NCBI RefSeq assembly: GCF_002884445.1
Contig: NZ_KZ614144.1
Coordinates: forward strand, 3,392,094-3,456,093
DNA from: Paenibacillus castaneae
GTDB lineage: Bacteria; Bacillota; Bacilli; Paenibacillales; Paenibacillaceae
Direction of reading: 5' to 3'
Length of the DNA: 64,000 nt
Position numbers and translations under genes: made by a program. The notes beneath the pieces are model-generated. The model saw only the letters and a program-made list of their open reading frames with translations. It did no database searches and was not told where the DNA came from. Shown here in pieces: positions 51,817-61,522 of the stretch. Numbering within the stretch: the first letter of the stretch is position 1; every line of letters begins with the position of its first letter.

Positions 51817-51836
51817 CCTGTTGAAAGTTCAACAGG
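51817..51836 (-). terminator. Terminator of the lipoprotein gene
   Basis: CCTGTTGA (51817-51824) pairs with TCAACAGG (51829-51836). The minus strand leaves through a T7 run. Confidence 0.88.
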
Positions 51837-51871
51837 ATAACAAAATTTATCTAGAATATATGATTTTGAAA

Positions 51872-52495
51872 TCAATCTTCAAATCGCAAGGTGAAAATGA
51901 CAGCTCTTTCGAGTCCGCTTAATGCTTCCGGTGAGAAGTCAGCCGTCTGCATTGTATTTGTGCTCGTTGCTTGCATCCCCCATACATAAGCAGATTGGTC
52001 TGTCACAAATGTACGCGGTTCATTATAATAAATTAGCCCTCGTGTGGTGAACTCTTTATCCCATACAGTCGTAAAAGTAACGAGGCTTGATCCAGAGTCA
52101 TTAATCGTACTAACTTTAATCTTGTTATAGCTATCCTCACCTTCATTAAATACGGTATCAATTGATATAATAACTTCAATTTCATGATTTTCTTTATCGC
52201 CCGAACTAAAGAATAAGTCACCGATTGAGCCGGATGATGCTGTTTTCTTGCCATTTTGCCATATATCAATATCCAAGCTTGCATTCGGTTTATTACCTTC
52301 ATAGCGTAATTTAAATGCTCCAGTCATGGGGCCTAAGAACGGTTGAAACTTTGCTCCTTCACCCTTGAATAGGTCAACGGGCGTAAGTGTTATTTTTGCA
52401 GGTTCATCCTTGCTTTTAAGAACAGACATATTGGATTCCGCTGTGCACCCCGTTAAAGATAGCAATAAAATCAAAACACAAACAATTAAACGCAT
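51872..52495 (-). CDS. Lipoprotein of unknown function
   Basis: The protein has about 207 residues, with lipoprotein signal LIVCVLILLLSLTGC (Cys16). A beta-rich domain follows (FKLRYEGNKPNASLDIDIWQ; GLERAVIFTLRFED at the end). AAAGGAG lies 8 bases before ATG 52495. The frame is open to 52639, but that extension lacks a ribosome site and would hide the signal peptide. No family is recognised. Confidence 0.75.
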   Translation of the reverse strand: MRLIVCVLILLLSLTGCTAESNMSVLKSKDEPAKITLTPVDLFKGEGAKFQPFLGPMTGAFKLRYEGNKPNASLDIDIWQNGKKTASSGSIGDLFFSSGDKENHEIEVIISIDTVFNEGEDSYNKIKVSTINDSGSSLVTFTTVWDKEFTTRGLIYYNEPRTFVTDQSAYVWGMQATSTNTMQTADFSPEALSGLERAVIFTLRFED

Positions 52496-52663
52496 TAAAC
52501 CACTCCTTTTGGAACACTTTACCATAACATTTCCACACTTTCCACTATGCTGCTCGTTATCTATATCCCCTATAATTCGCAAATTAGAAAATCTAAACTG
52601 ATACTTCATAAAAAAAGCCCTTTGCACAACTATGTACAAAAGACCTGTTTTGCTATTTATATG

Positions 52664-53083
52664 TTATTTATGTCTGGAGATAAACTCGGTAATCGGATTA
52701 AATAGCTCTTCACGTTCCCATATCACTTTAAAGCCTCTCATTAATACCTCTTTGAGAGTCTCATCCAGCGGCTCATTAAACCATGTTTCTTCGACAATCC
52801 CGTACTCTGCCTCTAACCCATTCGCATATAAGATACGCAAAGAAAGGAGTGAGCCACGCTCGTCCTTAGTCGCCTCCTCTACCCTATCGAATGGGAATTG
52901 ATTTAGGATCGCTTCTAACGTTTTGGCCTTTTTATCTGAAATAATAAGAAAATTCATATCCGATTGTTCTTCGTTGTCCTCGTCACTGGCGCAATTTCCG
53001 ACTAATGCAATCCCTGCTATAGGCGTCTGATCGCCCGCCCAATTCAGAAATTCATAAAGTAATGCATAATGATCCGGTCTCAT
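52664..53083 (-). CDS. Nucleotidyltransferase-fold protein, probably degenerate
   Basis: The 139-residue protein resembles small nucleotidyltransferase-domain proteins: IAGIALVGNCASDEDNEEQS precedes SDMNFLIISD, where active members have G-S then D-x-D. Here the motif reads NC and DMN, so the second Asp is Asn and activity is doubtful. VEEATKDERGSLLSLRILYA and LEAEYGIV follow. GGAGG lies 10 bases before ATG 53083. Confidence 0.65.
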   Translation of the reverse strand: MRPDHYALLYEFLNWAGDQTPIAGIALVGNCASDEDNEEQSDMNFLIISDKKAKTLEAILNQFPFDRVEEATKDERGSLLSLRILYANGLEAEYGIVEETWFNEPLDETLKEVLMRGFKVIWEREELFNPITEFISRHK

Positions 53084-53285
53084 CGCTGCTCTGCCTCCAC
53101 ATACTACTACTTCATACTAGCTATAAACTCTATCTCTATCAAAGTTAAACCTTTAACTTCTTCAAAAATAACGGCAACAGTATGCATGATCCTGATAGAT
53201 CTAATAAAACACGTGTCGCTTTATGAGAAAGCTTATACTGATGATCCTTGTCAAAGCTCTAGAATCATCCATAAAGGCCTAAACA

Positions 53286-53987
53286 TTATAGAAACCTCTT
53301 ATCGAATTCGGATTGACTGCCCTTGAATACATTAATATCAACATAGGCATCAATTCCCTTTACTCTGCCTCTATTACAATATTGCCAAAACATCCATTCC
53401 TTTTTTCCTTTCAAGGTTGGATATTTCACTATATCTCGAATCCATATGTCGTAATCGTCGAAGCCATTCGATACATACGTATTATAAGTATCATAAGTAA
53501 CATAAAGGATGGGCTTCTTATCGTAAGCCGTTTCTAACTTTGCGCTCATAGCTTTTAGCTCTCTCTGAATCGTGTCGACATCATGCGTCAATGCAATTTC
53601 GAGATCAATAACAGGAGGCAAACTTTTCTCTTCATTAGGAACAACAGCTATAAACTGATCCGCTTGCTGTTCACCCGTACTCCGTGAGGAGAAAAAGTGA
53701 TAAGCACCAACTAATAATCCGCTGACTTTAGCCTGCTCCCAATTCCCCTCAAATGTATCATCCGTATAATCATGGCCTTCTGTAGCCTTCATATAAACGA
53801 AATCATATTTTCCCGCTTCCGCAACCGTCTTCCAATCAACGTTCCCTTGATAATGGGAAACATCAAGCCCTCTAACCTTGTAGTTCATAGCGAAAATACT
53901 ATTATGCCAAATAAAACCCTTGTATTCAAAAAAACCTAGTAAAATGATGAGTGATACAAAAATAATAACTGTTTTTCTAAACCTCAT
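53286..53987 (-). CDS. Glycoside hydrolase family 25 lysozyme
   Basis: The 233-residue protein has an N-terminal membrane anchor (VIIFVSLIILLGFFEY). The GH25 muramidase barrel shows the catalytic region GLDVSHYQGNVDW near residue 40, VYMKATEGHDY near 67, the catalytic Asp/Glu pair in PPVIDLE near 127, and WIRD/WMFWQYC near the end. It cleaves the MurNAc-GlcNAc bond in peptidoglycan. GGAGGTACT precedes ATG. Confidence 0.93.
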   Translation of the reverse strand: MRFRKTVIIFVSLIILLGFFEYKGFIWHNSIFAMNYKVRGLDVSHYQGNVDWKTVAEAGKYDFVYMKATEGHDYTDDTFEGNWEQAKVSGLLVGAYHFFSSRSTGEQQADQFIAVVPNEEKSLPPVIDLEIALTHDVDTIQRELKAMSAKLETAYDKKPILYVTYDTYNTYVSNGFDDYDIWIRDIVKYPTLKGKKEWMFWQYCNRGRVKGIDAYVDINVFKGSQSEFDKRFL

Positions 53988-54033
53988 AGTACCTCCTTAT
54001 TGGAAAATACTTTCGGTTTACGACCAGTCTGCT

Positions 54034-54789
54034 TTATTCTTGTTGTTGTCTGCTGTATGCTACAACCTGTTCATAGGGAAGTTCCCCGCCGAAAATATCA
54101 AGTGCGCTGCCAATCGTAAGATCTAATTTACCGTTCGACAGCTTTCGGAATTGTTCCATATCCGCAAGGGATCTCGCTCCACCTGCATAAGTTGTCGGAA
54201 TCGTTACCCAGTCAGCAAGCGCACTAACTAGACTTTCCTGAATTCCACGCTGCTTGCCTTCCACATCAACCGCATGAACAAGAAACTCATTACAATATTG
54301 CTCAAGAAATTGAATGTTTTCTTTATTCACTTCAAAGTCGCTGAACTGCTTCCATTGATTCGTAACAACGAACCATTTGCCATCCTTCTCTTTGCAGCTT
54401 AAATCGATAACAAGGCGGTCCACTCCAACCTCGGATACGATGCGCGACAAATGGTTTTCATTTAGTTTTCCGTCTTTGAAAATATAAGAAGTTACAATGA
54501 TATGCGATGCGCCACGCTCCAAATAGGACGCTGCATTGTCTGCTGTAATGCCGCCGCCAATTTGCAGTCCGCCTGGATATTGCTCTATGGCATTAACAGC
54601 AGCAGCTTCATTGCCACCGCCTAGCATAATGACATGGCCGCCAGTCAATCCATCCTTTTTAAACAGCTCCGCATAGTAAGCCGAATCATGCTTGGATACG
54701 AAATTTTCAATGATTTCTGTGTTCAATGTTTCGCCCACGATTTGTTTTACTTTCCCGTCATGCAAATCAATACAAGGTCTAAACTTCAA
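54034..54789 (-). CDS. hisA: Eukaryote-type HisA (ProFAR isomerase)
   Basis: The 251-residue beta/alpha barrel isomerises ProFAR to PRFAR in histidine synthesis. It matches the fungal/plant-type HisA rather than the usual bacterial one: RPCIDLHDGKVKQIVGETL at the start, GLQIGGGITADNA, LVIDLSCKEKDGKW, FLVHAVDVEGKQRGI, TYAGGARSLADMEQF and DLTIGSALDIFGG. The catalytic Asp pair sits in CIDLHDGK and HAVDVEG. It starts at TTG 54789 with GAGGAA upstream. No other his gene adjoins it. Confidence 0.9.
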   Translation of the reverse strand: MKFRPCIDLHDGKVKQIVGETLNTEIIENFVSKHDSAYYAELFKKDGLTGGHVIMLGGGNEAAAVNAIEQYPGGLQIGGGITADNAASYLERGASHIIVTSYIFKDGKLNENHLSRIVSEVGVDRLVIDLSCKEKDGKWFVVTNQWKQFSDFEVNKENIQFLEQYCNEFLVHAVDVEGKQRGIQESLVSALADWVTIPTTYAGGARSLADMEQFRKLSNGKLDLTIGSALDIFGGELPYEQVVAYSRQQQE

Positions 54790-54874
54790 TGCGATTCCTC
54801 TATTCTGTTATATTCTATGTTCGGTATTAGAGCTGACCAACTGCCTATTGCATATATTTCCCCTTATTATAACA

Positions 54875-55309
54875 TTAATGAGACCCCGCGTTTCGAGTAT
54901 AATCCGGCATTCTTCTCATCATCCGCTCTTTATCGGTGAAAAAGTGGAATTGCTCATACAACTCATGCGCATCTTTGGTCCCTAAAATACCGGACAAATC
55001 CTTGAGTTCATCCGATGACGTCAAGCTCTCTACTAACTTTTTCCCAATGCCCTGTCCGCGATAAGCTTCATCAACAATAACATCGCATAACCAATACATA
55101 GTCGCAAAATCAGTTACGACACGGGCAAATCCAATTTGTTTATTGCCGTCGTAAACCCCATAACATACTGAATTTCGAATCGATTTCTCTACTTTTTCTT
55201 CCGACCTGCTGCTTGCCCAGTAAGATTTCGATAATAACTCTTTAATTGCAGCGATATCAAGCAATTTTTTGTCATCGCTAATGATGTACTCCTTATATGG
55301 AATGTGCAT
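54875..55309 (-). CDS. GNAT-family N-acetyltransferase
   Basis: The 144-residue protein has the acetyl-CoA loop DEAYRGQGIGKKLVESL near residues 83-99 and YGVYDGNKQIGFARVVTDFA ahead of it. It closes with GTKDAHELYEQFHFF, the short form typical of YjaB/YvbK-like GNATs. GGAG lies 7 bases before ATG 55309. The HIT gene on the same strand ends 23 bases upstream. Confidence 0.9.
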   Translation of the reverse strand: MHIPYKEYIISDDKKLLDIAAIKELLSKSYWASSRSEEKVEKSIRNSVCYGVYDGNKQIGFARVVTDFATMYWLCDVIVDEAYRGQGIGKKLVESLTSSDELKDLSGILGTKDAHELYEQFHFFTDKERMMRRMPDYTRNAGSH

Positions 55310-55332
55310 AGATAATCTCCTGCTTTCCTAAA

Positions 55333-55755
55333 TTATAGTGTCATTTCATCAATCAATCGCTGCCGAGTTTCTTTCAGTCTCAAACCAGCTCCATGATCTG
55401 TGAGAGGTTCTGACCAAGTGAAGCCATCATCAGCGTAACGGGGGATAACATGCATATGATAATGGTTAAGATCATTAAATATACCGCCATTTTGACAAAT
55501 GGTTATGCCATCAGGTTGAAAGGTTTGCTTCAGAAGCTTAGTCATTCTCACTGAAGCATTCATGATGGCACTTAACACCTCTGGCGTGATCTCATCTACA
55601 TCATGGAAATGCTCCTTGGGCAATATGATCATGTGGCCTTCATTAAAAGGTGCAATATCAAGCACACATGAGATGTATTCATTCTCATAAACGACATTCA
55701 CTTCTACGATTCCATTAGCAATTTCACATCCCAAACAGCTTGTTTTCATGTTCAT
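55333..55755 (-). CDS. HIT-family nucleotide hydrolase/transferase
   Basis: The 140-residue protein has the histidine triad LNHYHMHVIPRY near residues 98-109 (His-x-His-x-His) and the upstream IAPFNEGHMIILPKEHF. An N-terminal CLGCEIANG fits HIT proteins that carry a zinc-type CxxC start. It probably hydrolyses nucleoside phosphoramidates or dinucleoside polyphosphates. GGAGAGG precedes ATG 55755. Confidence 0.93.
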   Translation of the reverse strand: MNMKTSCLGCEIANGIVEVNVVYENEYISCVLDIAPFNEGHMIILPKEHFHDVDEITPEVLSAIMNASVRMTKLLKQTFQPDGITICQNGGIFNDLNHYHMHVIPRYADDGFTWSEPLTDHGAGLRLKETRQRLIDEMTL

Positions 55756-55783
55756 TTCCGCCTCTCCAGCATATTCAAAATGT

Positions 55784-56293
55784 TTAGTAAGACCTATCTA
55801 GAAGATCCTTATCATTAAAATAAATTTGGATAGTTTCTACGTTTTTACTCCCCCGTAATATAATCACCCATTCTCCATGCGTGAAATATTCCGGGTTTTC
55901 ATTTTTGAATCTGGACTGTTTAAGCTTATGCTCTGCAGTCTCGTAAAGCTCACCGATCTTAACACCATAAATGCTGAAATCAGGATTGGTAAATTGTAAG
56001 GAACTGATGGAATCATACAAATCATTATCGTTATCGCCTGAAATCCCTATTTCAACTGATTTCTCACCATATTTCCTCAAATGACCGCCAAAGCCTTCTA
56101 TGTATTCACCCTGTCCCCAAGCTTTAATGAGATCCGCTTCGCTTAATCCCATATAGATGTCTTCAGCCGAAAGGTTCTCGTTAAACTGATGCAAAGAGAT
56201 CGGTTTTTCTTTGAGCAAATGAAAAAGAAGTGGAATGAGGATAGCGATTAAAATAATGGTTCCCATTGCTAGTAGCAAGCTTTTCGAATTCAC
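55784..56293 (-). CDS. Membrane-anchored protein of unknown function
   Basis: The 169-residue protein has one N-terminal membrane helix (LLLAMGTIILIAILIPLLFHLL). A soluble domain follows (SAEDIYMGLSEADLIKAWGQ; SIYGVKIGELYETAEHKLK). The repeat-like GxSEADLxxxWG/GxKIGELYETAEHKL pattern resembles small beta-lactamase-inhibitor-like or SmpA-type domains, which is only a hint. It starts at GTG 56293, with GGGAG 15 bases upstream, so the start is uncertain. Confidence 0.6.
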   Translation of the reverse strand: MNSKSLLLAMGTIILIAILIPLLFHLLKEKPISLHQFNENLSAEDIYMGLSEADLIKAWGQGEYIEGFGGHLRKYGEKSVEIGISGDNDNDLYDSISSLQFTNPDFSIYGVKIGELYETAEHKLKQSRFKNENPEYFTHGEWVIILRGSKNVETIQIYFNDKDLLDRSY

Positions 56294-56324
56294 AGAAATG
56301 TGTGACCACTCCCTTTAGCTTTAA

Positions 56325-56934
56325 TTAAATTTCCCCGTTTGCATCCAGCATAAATCTCTTTTGAAAATCCAAGTGAAATGCCTGCTTTTGATCAAATATT
56401 TCTTTCGATAAGTCAAAATTCAATGCTTCACGTGACTTCTTCACATATTGCTTATAATCGTCACTTTCCCAATGCCGAATCGAATCGAATCAAACACGTT
56501 TTCATCGACATGGGCACTGTACAAATATTTCAGCCATATCTCGTTAGAACCAAAATGATCGAGTATGTCCGCATCCTGCACGAGTTTGATATAGTACGGC
56601 TGGTCTTCTTGTTTTCTAGTGTTATGTAATAAAATTATAGTAGAAATATGTTCCAATTCATCTGCTGTACACTCATTTGCTAACAGAGACTTCACAAGAT
56701 GTGCTCCTGTCACGTGATGAGGCTCAATCCCTTTGGTTACATCATGAAAAAGTGCGCCTACATATATAACATCATCTTTGCTAGCTTCATCTGGAAATAA
56801 GCGTTTCCTAAGATTGATAGAAAGCTTTGCCACTCGCTGTGCATGGTAATAAATAAATCCTTTTTCTCTTTGAAGATACTATTCCTCTTTCCCATCGACT
56901 TGAAGGCGATCTCATTCATTTTTTCTAAATCCAT
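56325..56934 (-). pseudogene. HD-domain hydrolase gene with two frameshifts
   Basis: ATG 56934 (GGAGG upstream) opens MNEIAFKSMGKRNSIFKEKK. A phase change in an A-rich run near 56865 leads to YYHAQRVAKLSINLRKRL and the HD motif GALFHDVTKG with HHVTGAHLV and LLHNTRK. The second lesion is a (CGAAT)3 tandem repeat at 56476-56490. Removing one 5-bp unit restores SIRHWESDDYKQYVKKSREA and a tail ending at TAA 56325. Without those two changes it would be a normal ~200-residue HD hydrolase. Confidence 0.85.
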
Positions 56935-56970
56935 TTGGTTGGCCTCCTCTTGTGAATTTTATCCTTATCT

Positions 56971-57447
56971 CTACTTTATCAAAATCTCTTTGATTAGCTT
57001 CTGTTGGGAAACCGGCATACCGGCAGGCCATTCATTCATATTGCAAAAACAGATTTGTGAAATTTCGCTGCATGGCTTGAACGTTCCGCCAATAACCTTC
57101 CCCGTAAATATTAAATCTACCCGGTTTGGATTTCGATTATAGAGCGCCTTTGCTATGCCGTCTATCTGTATTTCAAGACCCGTTTCTTCAAGAACTTCCC
57201 GTTTCAGCCCATCCTCAGGCTTCTCCAACTCCATCCAACCGCCTGGTATTCCCCACGGTTCCTTGCGATAAACATGATTCAGCAATAGGATTTGTCCGGC
57301 TTCGTTCGTGAAAATGCCTAATACGGCAACCAAAAATTTATGCTGCGCACGATATACAATCCAGTTCTTTAGGCCAACAAAAGGCGTATGCTTATAAAGA
57401 AATACAAGCAGGTCACGAGGCAGCATATTCATTATTTTCGCAAACAT
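56971..57447 (-). CDS. NUDIX hydrolase
   Basis: The 158-residue protein has a complete Nudix box GWMELEKPEDGLKREVLEE followed by TGLEI, near residues 70-95. FLVAVLGIFTNEAGQILLLN precedes it. The N-terminal helix (DLLVFLYKHTPFVGLKNWIV) is an extra segment seen in YvcI/YtkD-like or membrane-proximal NUDIX proteins. AGGTGAT lies before ATG 57447. Confidence 0.92.
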   Translation of the reverse strand: MFAKIMNMLPRDLLVFLYKHTPFVGLKNWIVYRAQHKFLVAVLGIFTNEAGQILLLNHVYRKEPWGIPGGWMELEKPEDGLKREVLEETGLEIQIDGIAKALYNRNPNRVDLIFTGKVIGGTFKPCSEISQICFCNMNEWPAGMPVSQQKLIKEILIK

Positions 57448-57621
57448 ATATCACCTATTTCCTTCCTCTTAGTAGGAATATATTACCACAAACACGCTTT
57501 TGCTGCGTAGCCTTAAATGGTAACGTATAATTATATCTATTTATTCCATTCTCTACTAACTCATTTTCAGTTAAGATAAAGAGAATATTGTACGATACAT
57601 ATGAAAGGGTGTCATCCATCG

Positions 57622-58599
57622 ATGCATATTGCTGCTGTACATTCTGTTTTTGATAAAGAAGCGCTTTTTAACGCATTAGCCGCCGTTTACGATATTGGTA
57701 CTCCAATAAGCACCACCTTCGTCTCCAATGGTTTGAATGATACCTATCTAGTCAAGACGGAGAAAGGCCCTTTTATATTACGTATTTATAAAAAGAATTG
57801 GCGCTCCGAATCCGAAATCCGCTTTGAACTTGATCTGTTGTTGTATTTAATAGATTGCGGCATTCCACTTTCCTATCCTATTGCTCGAACTGACGGCGAG
57901 CTGTTGACAGAGCTTGATGCACCGGAAGGGCTACGTTACGCGGTATTGTTCACGCATGCTGATGGGAAAGGCAACGGGGATCTAGAAACAAGCCGAAGAT
58001 ATGGCCATTCAATAGCTCTCTTACATCAAGCAATGGACAATTATGTGCCTAAGTACGAACGATTTGTACTTGATACCACTCATCTCCTTGATGAGCCGCT
58101 TAAGCAAATACTTCCCTCTTTGAAGCATCGGCCCGATGATACGCAATTTGTAACCGATTTATCCAGCCGCTTGAAAGAACGTATTCTTGATTCTGCTAAT
58201 GACTCTCTGGATTGGGGCGTTTGTCATGGCGATTTGCATGGCTGGAATGTGTTCCATTCGGAGGATGGCAGCTTGACTCATTTCGACTTTGATTGCTGTG
58301 GACTCGGTTGGCGCTCCTACGATTTATCTGTGTTTCTCTGGGATCGGGTTTGTGGCAGATCCGAAAAGGATGAATTAAAGGATGAGTGCTGGGATGCCTT
58401 TATCGAGGCGTATGTGAAGGAAAGACCGCTCAGCGAGCTTGATCTCGGTATGATTCCAGTATTCATAGCAGCAAGACAGCTCTGGTTGATGGGACTGCAT
58501 ACTGGAAATAGCGGTGTGTGGGGAGCATGGCAGGATGATGGTTATTTTGACAATAAGATTAACTTTCTGAAGGCTTGGGTGAAAGAACATAATCTATAG
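57622..58599 (+). CDS. APH/homoserine-kinase-like phosphotransferase
   Basis: The protein has about 325 residues of the aminoglycoside phosphotransferase fold. Nucleotide-binding Lys is in FILRIYKKNW, the catalytic loop is GVCHGDLHGWNVF near residue 200, and the Mg motif is THFDFDCCGLGWRSYDLSVF. It resembles the homoserine kinase II/YtmP-type family, with metabolite substrate unknown. ATG 57622 follows AAAGGGTG at 10 bases; ATG 57601 has no ribosome site. Confidence 0.87.
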   Translation: MHIAAVHSVFDKEALFNALAAVYDIGTPISTTFVSNGLNDTYLVKTEKGPFILRIYKKNWRSESEIRFELDLLLYLIDCGIPLSYPIARTDGELLTELDAPEGLRYAVLFTHADGKGNGDLETSRRYGHSIALLHQAMDNYVPKYERFVLDTTHLLDEPLKQILPSLKHRPDDTQFVTDLSSRLKERILDSANDSLDWGVCHGDLHGWNVFHSEDGSLTHFDFDCCGLGWRSYDLSVFLWDRVCGRSEKDELKDECWDAFIEAYVKERPLSELDLGMIPVFIAARQLWLMGLHTGNSGVWGAWQDDGYFDNKINFLKAWVKEHNL

Positions 58600-58634
58600 T
58601 ATATGTAGTGATCAAAGTTAATTATAGTAAAGTA

Positions 58635-58679
58635 AATAGAGGACGATTAGCTCATTATATGAGCTAATCGCCTCTATTT
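58635..58679. terminator. Long bidirectional terminator
   Basis: AATAGAGG-A-CGATTAGCTCAT pairs with ATGAGCTAATCG-CCTCTATT (58635-58655 with 58659-58678) and has a T-run at one end. It serves the APH gene and, facing it, the aldo/keto reductase gene. Confidence 0.92.
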
Positions 58680-58762
58680 TTTGTTTAAAAGAAATAGTAA
58701 CTATGTTGACTTAAAGGGTCTACATCGAAGCTAGATGACATTCAGCGTTATGAATATGACCT

Positions 58763-59674
<912 letters not shown>

Positions 59675-59829
59675 CTAATATGAAGAACGTCACGCCGAAC
59701 ACCGTATCCTTATTATGCACCAAATGACAAAGTGAACGTTATCCCATTAGTGCCAAATGGTTGCCTAATCCTATCACTTCTTCTTATATATTTTGAGGCG
59801 TTTTTATTTTAGCAAAGAGGGTGAAATTT

Positions 59830-60768
59830 ATGGAACCAACGCTTACAGCCGATCTTGAAAGAATACTGCGAAAACTTGAAAAAGCTGATTTAATTAATGT
59901 TTTAGTCGATAGGATACCCTCAAGCGATTTGAATTCATTACTTTTAAAAGTGTTCAGCGAGAAAACAAAATCATCTTCTCCTAATGATCTACTTAAAAGA
60001 TATCAGGAAAACCGCTTTGTACACCCAGCTGAGGTCGATGTAATCCTGCTTAAGAAGTTAGAGATGGACGTTCTAGAAATTGCTTCAAAACATTCTATTT
60101 CGCCAATTCAATTATCTCCCGCAGCACCTTTGGGTTGCGCTTCTGTGCTAGGATCGGTTGATCAAAACAAAGTCATCTCAGCCCTTAGAGGAACAGAAGT
60201 TGTATCCGACGCAACTAATCTCTTAGCATTGCATATCAGTGAATTAATTAAAAAAAATTATTCAAAAAATATACGAAATCAATTTATTCGTTTTTGTACT
60301 ACTCATAGGCATGTCCGCGCGCAATTTTTTGGAGATGTTCCAGGGATGCTGCCACATTTCCATTTATTTTGTATGGTGACTTCTGGTGTAGACGAAGGCT
60401 CCTACAGCTTCGAGAAACAATCATTATGGGAACATATCAAAGTTTACCAAAGTATATTCAAAACCCTTTTCGGATCTGAAATCGAGATCATCTTAAGTGA
60501 GCGTAATGGCTACAAAGATACTGCTGGTCTGGTATCTAGGATTATAAAACACGGGCAAGAACTGTCAATGAATGTTTCGGTAAGTACAGGAGAGCCGAAT
60601 AAGGAAAACCAGTATTACAAAGGATTGCAATTCACTTTAAAGACAGTTATAGGTGAAACGGAGTATTCTATTGGTGATGGTGGATTTGTCGATTGGACAC
60701 AAAATATGTTAGGCAGCAGGAAAGAACGGCTATTGATTAGTGCAATTGGTCTGGATAGACTCATTTAA
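59830..60768 (+). CDS. Protein of unknown function, possibly related to a class II aaRS-like fold
   Basis: The protein has about 312 residues with a helical N-terminal ~100. A segment LSPAAPLGCASVLGSVDQNK followed by EVVSDATNLLALHIS, and later NQYYKGLQFTLKTV near 275, recalls the strand/loop pattern of HisZ/HisRS-like class II synthetase cores (YYxGxxF). This is an impression, not an assignment. GAGGGTG lies 6 bases before ATG 59830; GTG 59821 is also in frame. Confidence 0.65.
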   Translation: MEPTLTADLERILRKLEKADLINVLVDRIPSSDLNSLLLKVFSEKTKSSSPNDLLKRYQENRFVHPAEVDVILLKKLEMDVLEIASKHSISPIQLSPAAPLGCASVLGSVDQNKVISALRGTEVVSDATNLLALHISELIKKNYSKNIRNQFIRFCTTHRHVRAQFFGDVPGMLPHFHLFCMVTSGVDEGSYSFEKQSLWEHIKVYQSIFKTLFGSEIEIILSERNGYKDTAGLVSRIIKHGQELSMNVSVSTGEPNKENQYYKGLQFTLKTVIGETEYSIGDGGFVDWTQNMLGSRKERLLISAIGLDRLI

Positions 60769-60884
60769 TAAATTTCCGCAGCCACAATGAGCTTACCAAC
60801 AATCGACAAGGAGTGTAGACAGAAAAAAAACCGCTGCTTCACGGTTCACGGTTGATGAATTCATATTTATTTTGAAAGGCTGCA

Positions 60885-60917
60885 GGTTCTTTATGAAATC
60901 TGTCGGCCTTTTTTTAA
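60885..60917 (-). terminator. Probable terminator of the ydjO gene
   Basis: AAAGGC and GCCTTT arms (about 60885-60890 with 60906-60911) overlap the end of the ydjO-like gene. A T-rich region exists only on the plus strand, so its direction is uncertain. Confidence 0.4.
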
Positions 60918-61121
60918 CTGCTTCATATCCTTGTTCGAGTTGTTGATTGTCGGCAGCATCTTCATACTGCTAACCATATTGGATGAGCATTGGTGGCAGG
61001 CAGGTACATATTCAAAAGCGAAATTGTCCCTAATCCAGCAAGTACAGCCCTCACTCTCACAAGTCCAAATCATAGTGTCTTCTTGAGGAGTCTCTTCTAA
61101 CGATTTTCTTCGAAAATACAT
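60891..61121 (-). CDS. ydjO: Cold-inducible protein YdjO-like, zinc-ribbon type
   Basis: The 76-residue protein matches the YdjO family: MIWTCESEGCTCWIRDNFAF near residues 17-36 and VPACHQCSSNMVSSMKMLP near 39-57. The two Cys pairs (CESEGC and CHQC) suggest a structural zinc site. B. subtilis YdjO is cold-induced, and here the gene lies 68 bases downstream of a cold-shock protein gene on the same strand. GGAGGAATAGACT precedes ATG 61121. Confidence 0.85.
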   Translation of the reverse strand: MYFRRKSLEETPQEDTMIWTCESEGCTCWIRDNFAFEYVPACHQCSSNMVSSMKMLPTINNSNKDMKQLKKGRQIS

Positions 61122-61153
61122 AGTCTATTCCTCCTTCGATCTATAAAAAAAAA

Positions 61154-61173
61154 CCCTTAACGAATGTTAAGGG
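61154..61173 (-). terminator. Terminator of the cold-shock gene
   Basis: CCCTTAAC (61154-61161) pairs with GTTAAGGG (61166-61173) around GAAT. The minus-strand exit is a long T-run. It lies 17 bases after the csp stop. Confidence 0.92.
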
Positions 61174-61189
61174 CTTTTCAAACTGTGTA

Positions 61190-61390
61190 CTACAGTTTTA
61201 CAACGTTTTCTGCTTGTGGTCCACGGTTGCCTTGAGTTACGTTGAACTCAACTTGTTGACCTTCGTCAAGGGATTTGAAGCCTTCGCCTTGGATTGCGGA
61301 GAAATGTACGAATACGTCATTTCCACCTTCAACCTCGATAAAACCGAAACCTTTTTCTGCGTTAAACCATTTTACTGTGCCTTTTTCCAT
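61190..61390 (-). CDS. cspB: Cold-shock protein (CspA/CspB family)
   Basis: The 66-residue protein is a complete cold-shock domain, with RNP1 GFGFIEV ([11 protein letters not shown]) and RNP2 VFVHFSAI. It binds single-stranded RNA/DNA and relieves RNA structure at low temperature. ATG 61390 has GGAGG 8 bases upstream; the frame is open to 61447 but that lies in the leader. The 5' leader contains a large hairpin and a good promoter. Confidence 0.96.
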   Translation of the reverse strand: MEKGTVKWFNAEKGFGFIEVEGGNDVFVHFSAIQGEGFKSLDEGQQVEFNVTQGNRGPQAENVVKL

Positions 61391-61444
61391 TATAAAAACC
61401 TCCACTAAATTATTAACATGTTTTTTTTGTACGAAACTAAAAAT

Positions 61445-61493
61445 CACACATTGAAAAAGGTACCATACAAATGATCACCCTTTTCAATATGTG
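61445..61493 (-). promoter_or_regulatory. 17-bp stem in the csp leader RNA
   Basis: CACACATTGAAAAAGGT (61445-61461) pairs with ACCCTTTTCAATATGTG (61477-61493), with 15 of 17 pairs and a 15-base loop. It lies 55-103 bases upstream of the csp start, inside the predicted ~126-base leader. It may act as a temperature-responsive structure like those in cspA mRNA, or could be a transcriptional pause/attenuator. Confidence 0.6.
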
Positions 61494-61522
61494 AATTCAA
61501 GGTTTAATTTGTTTATAAACGT

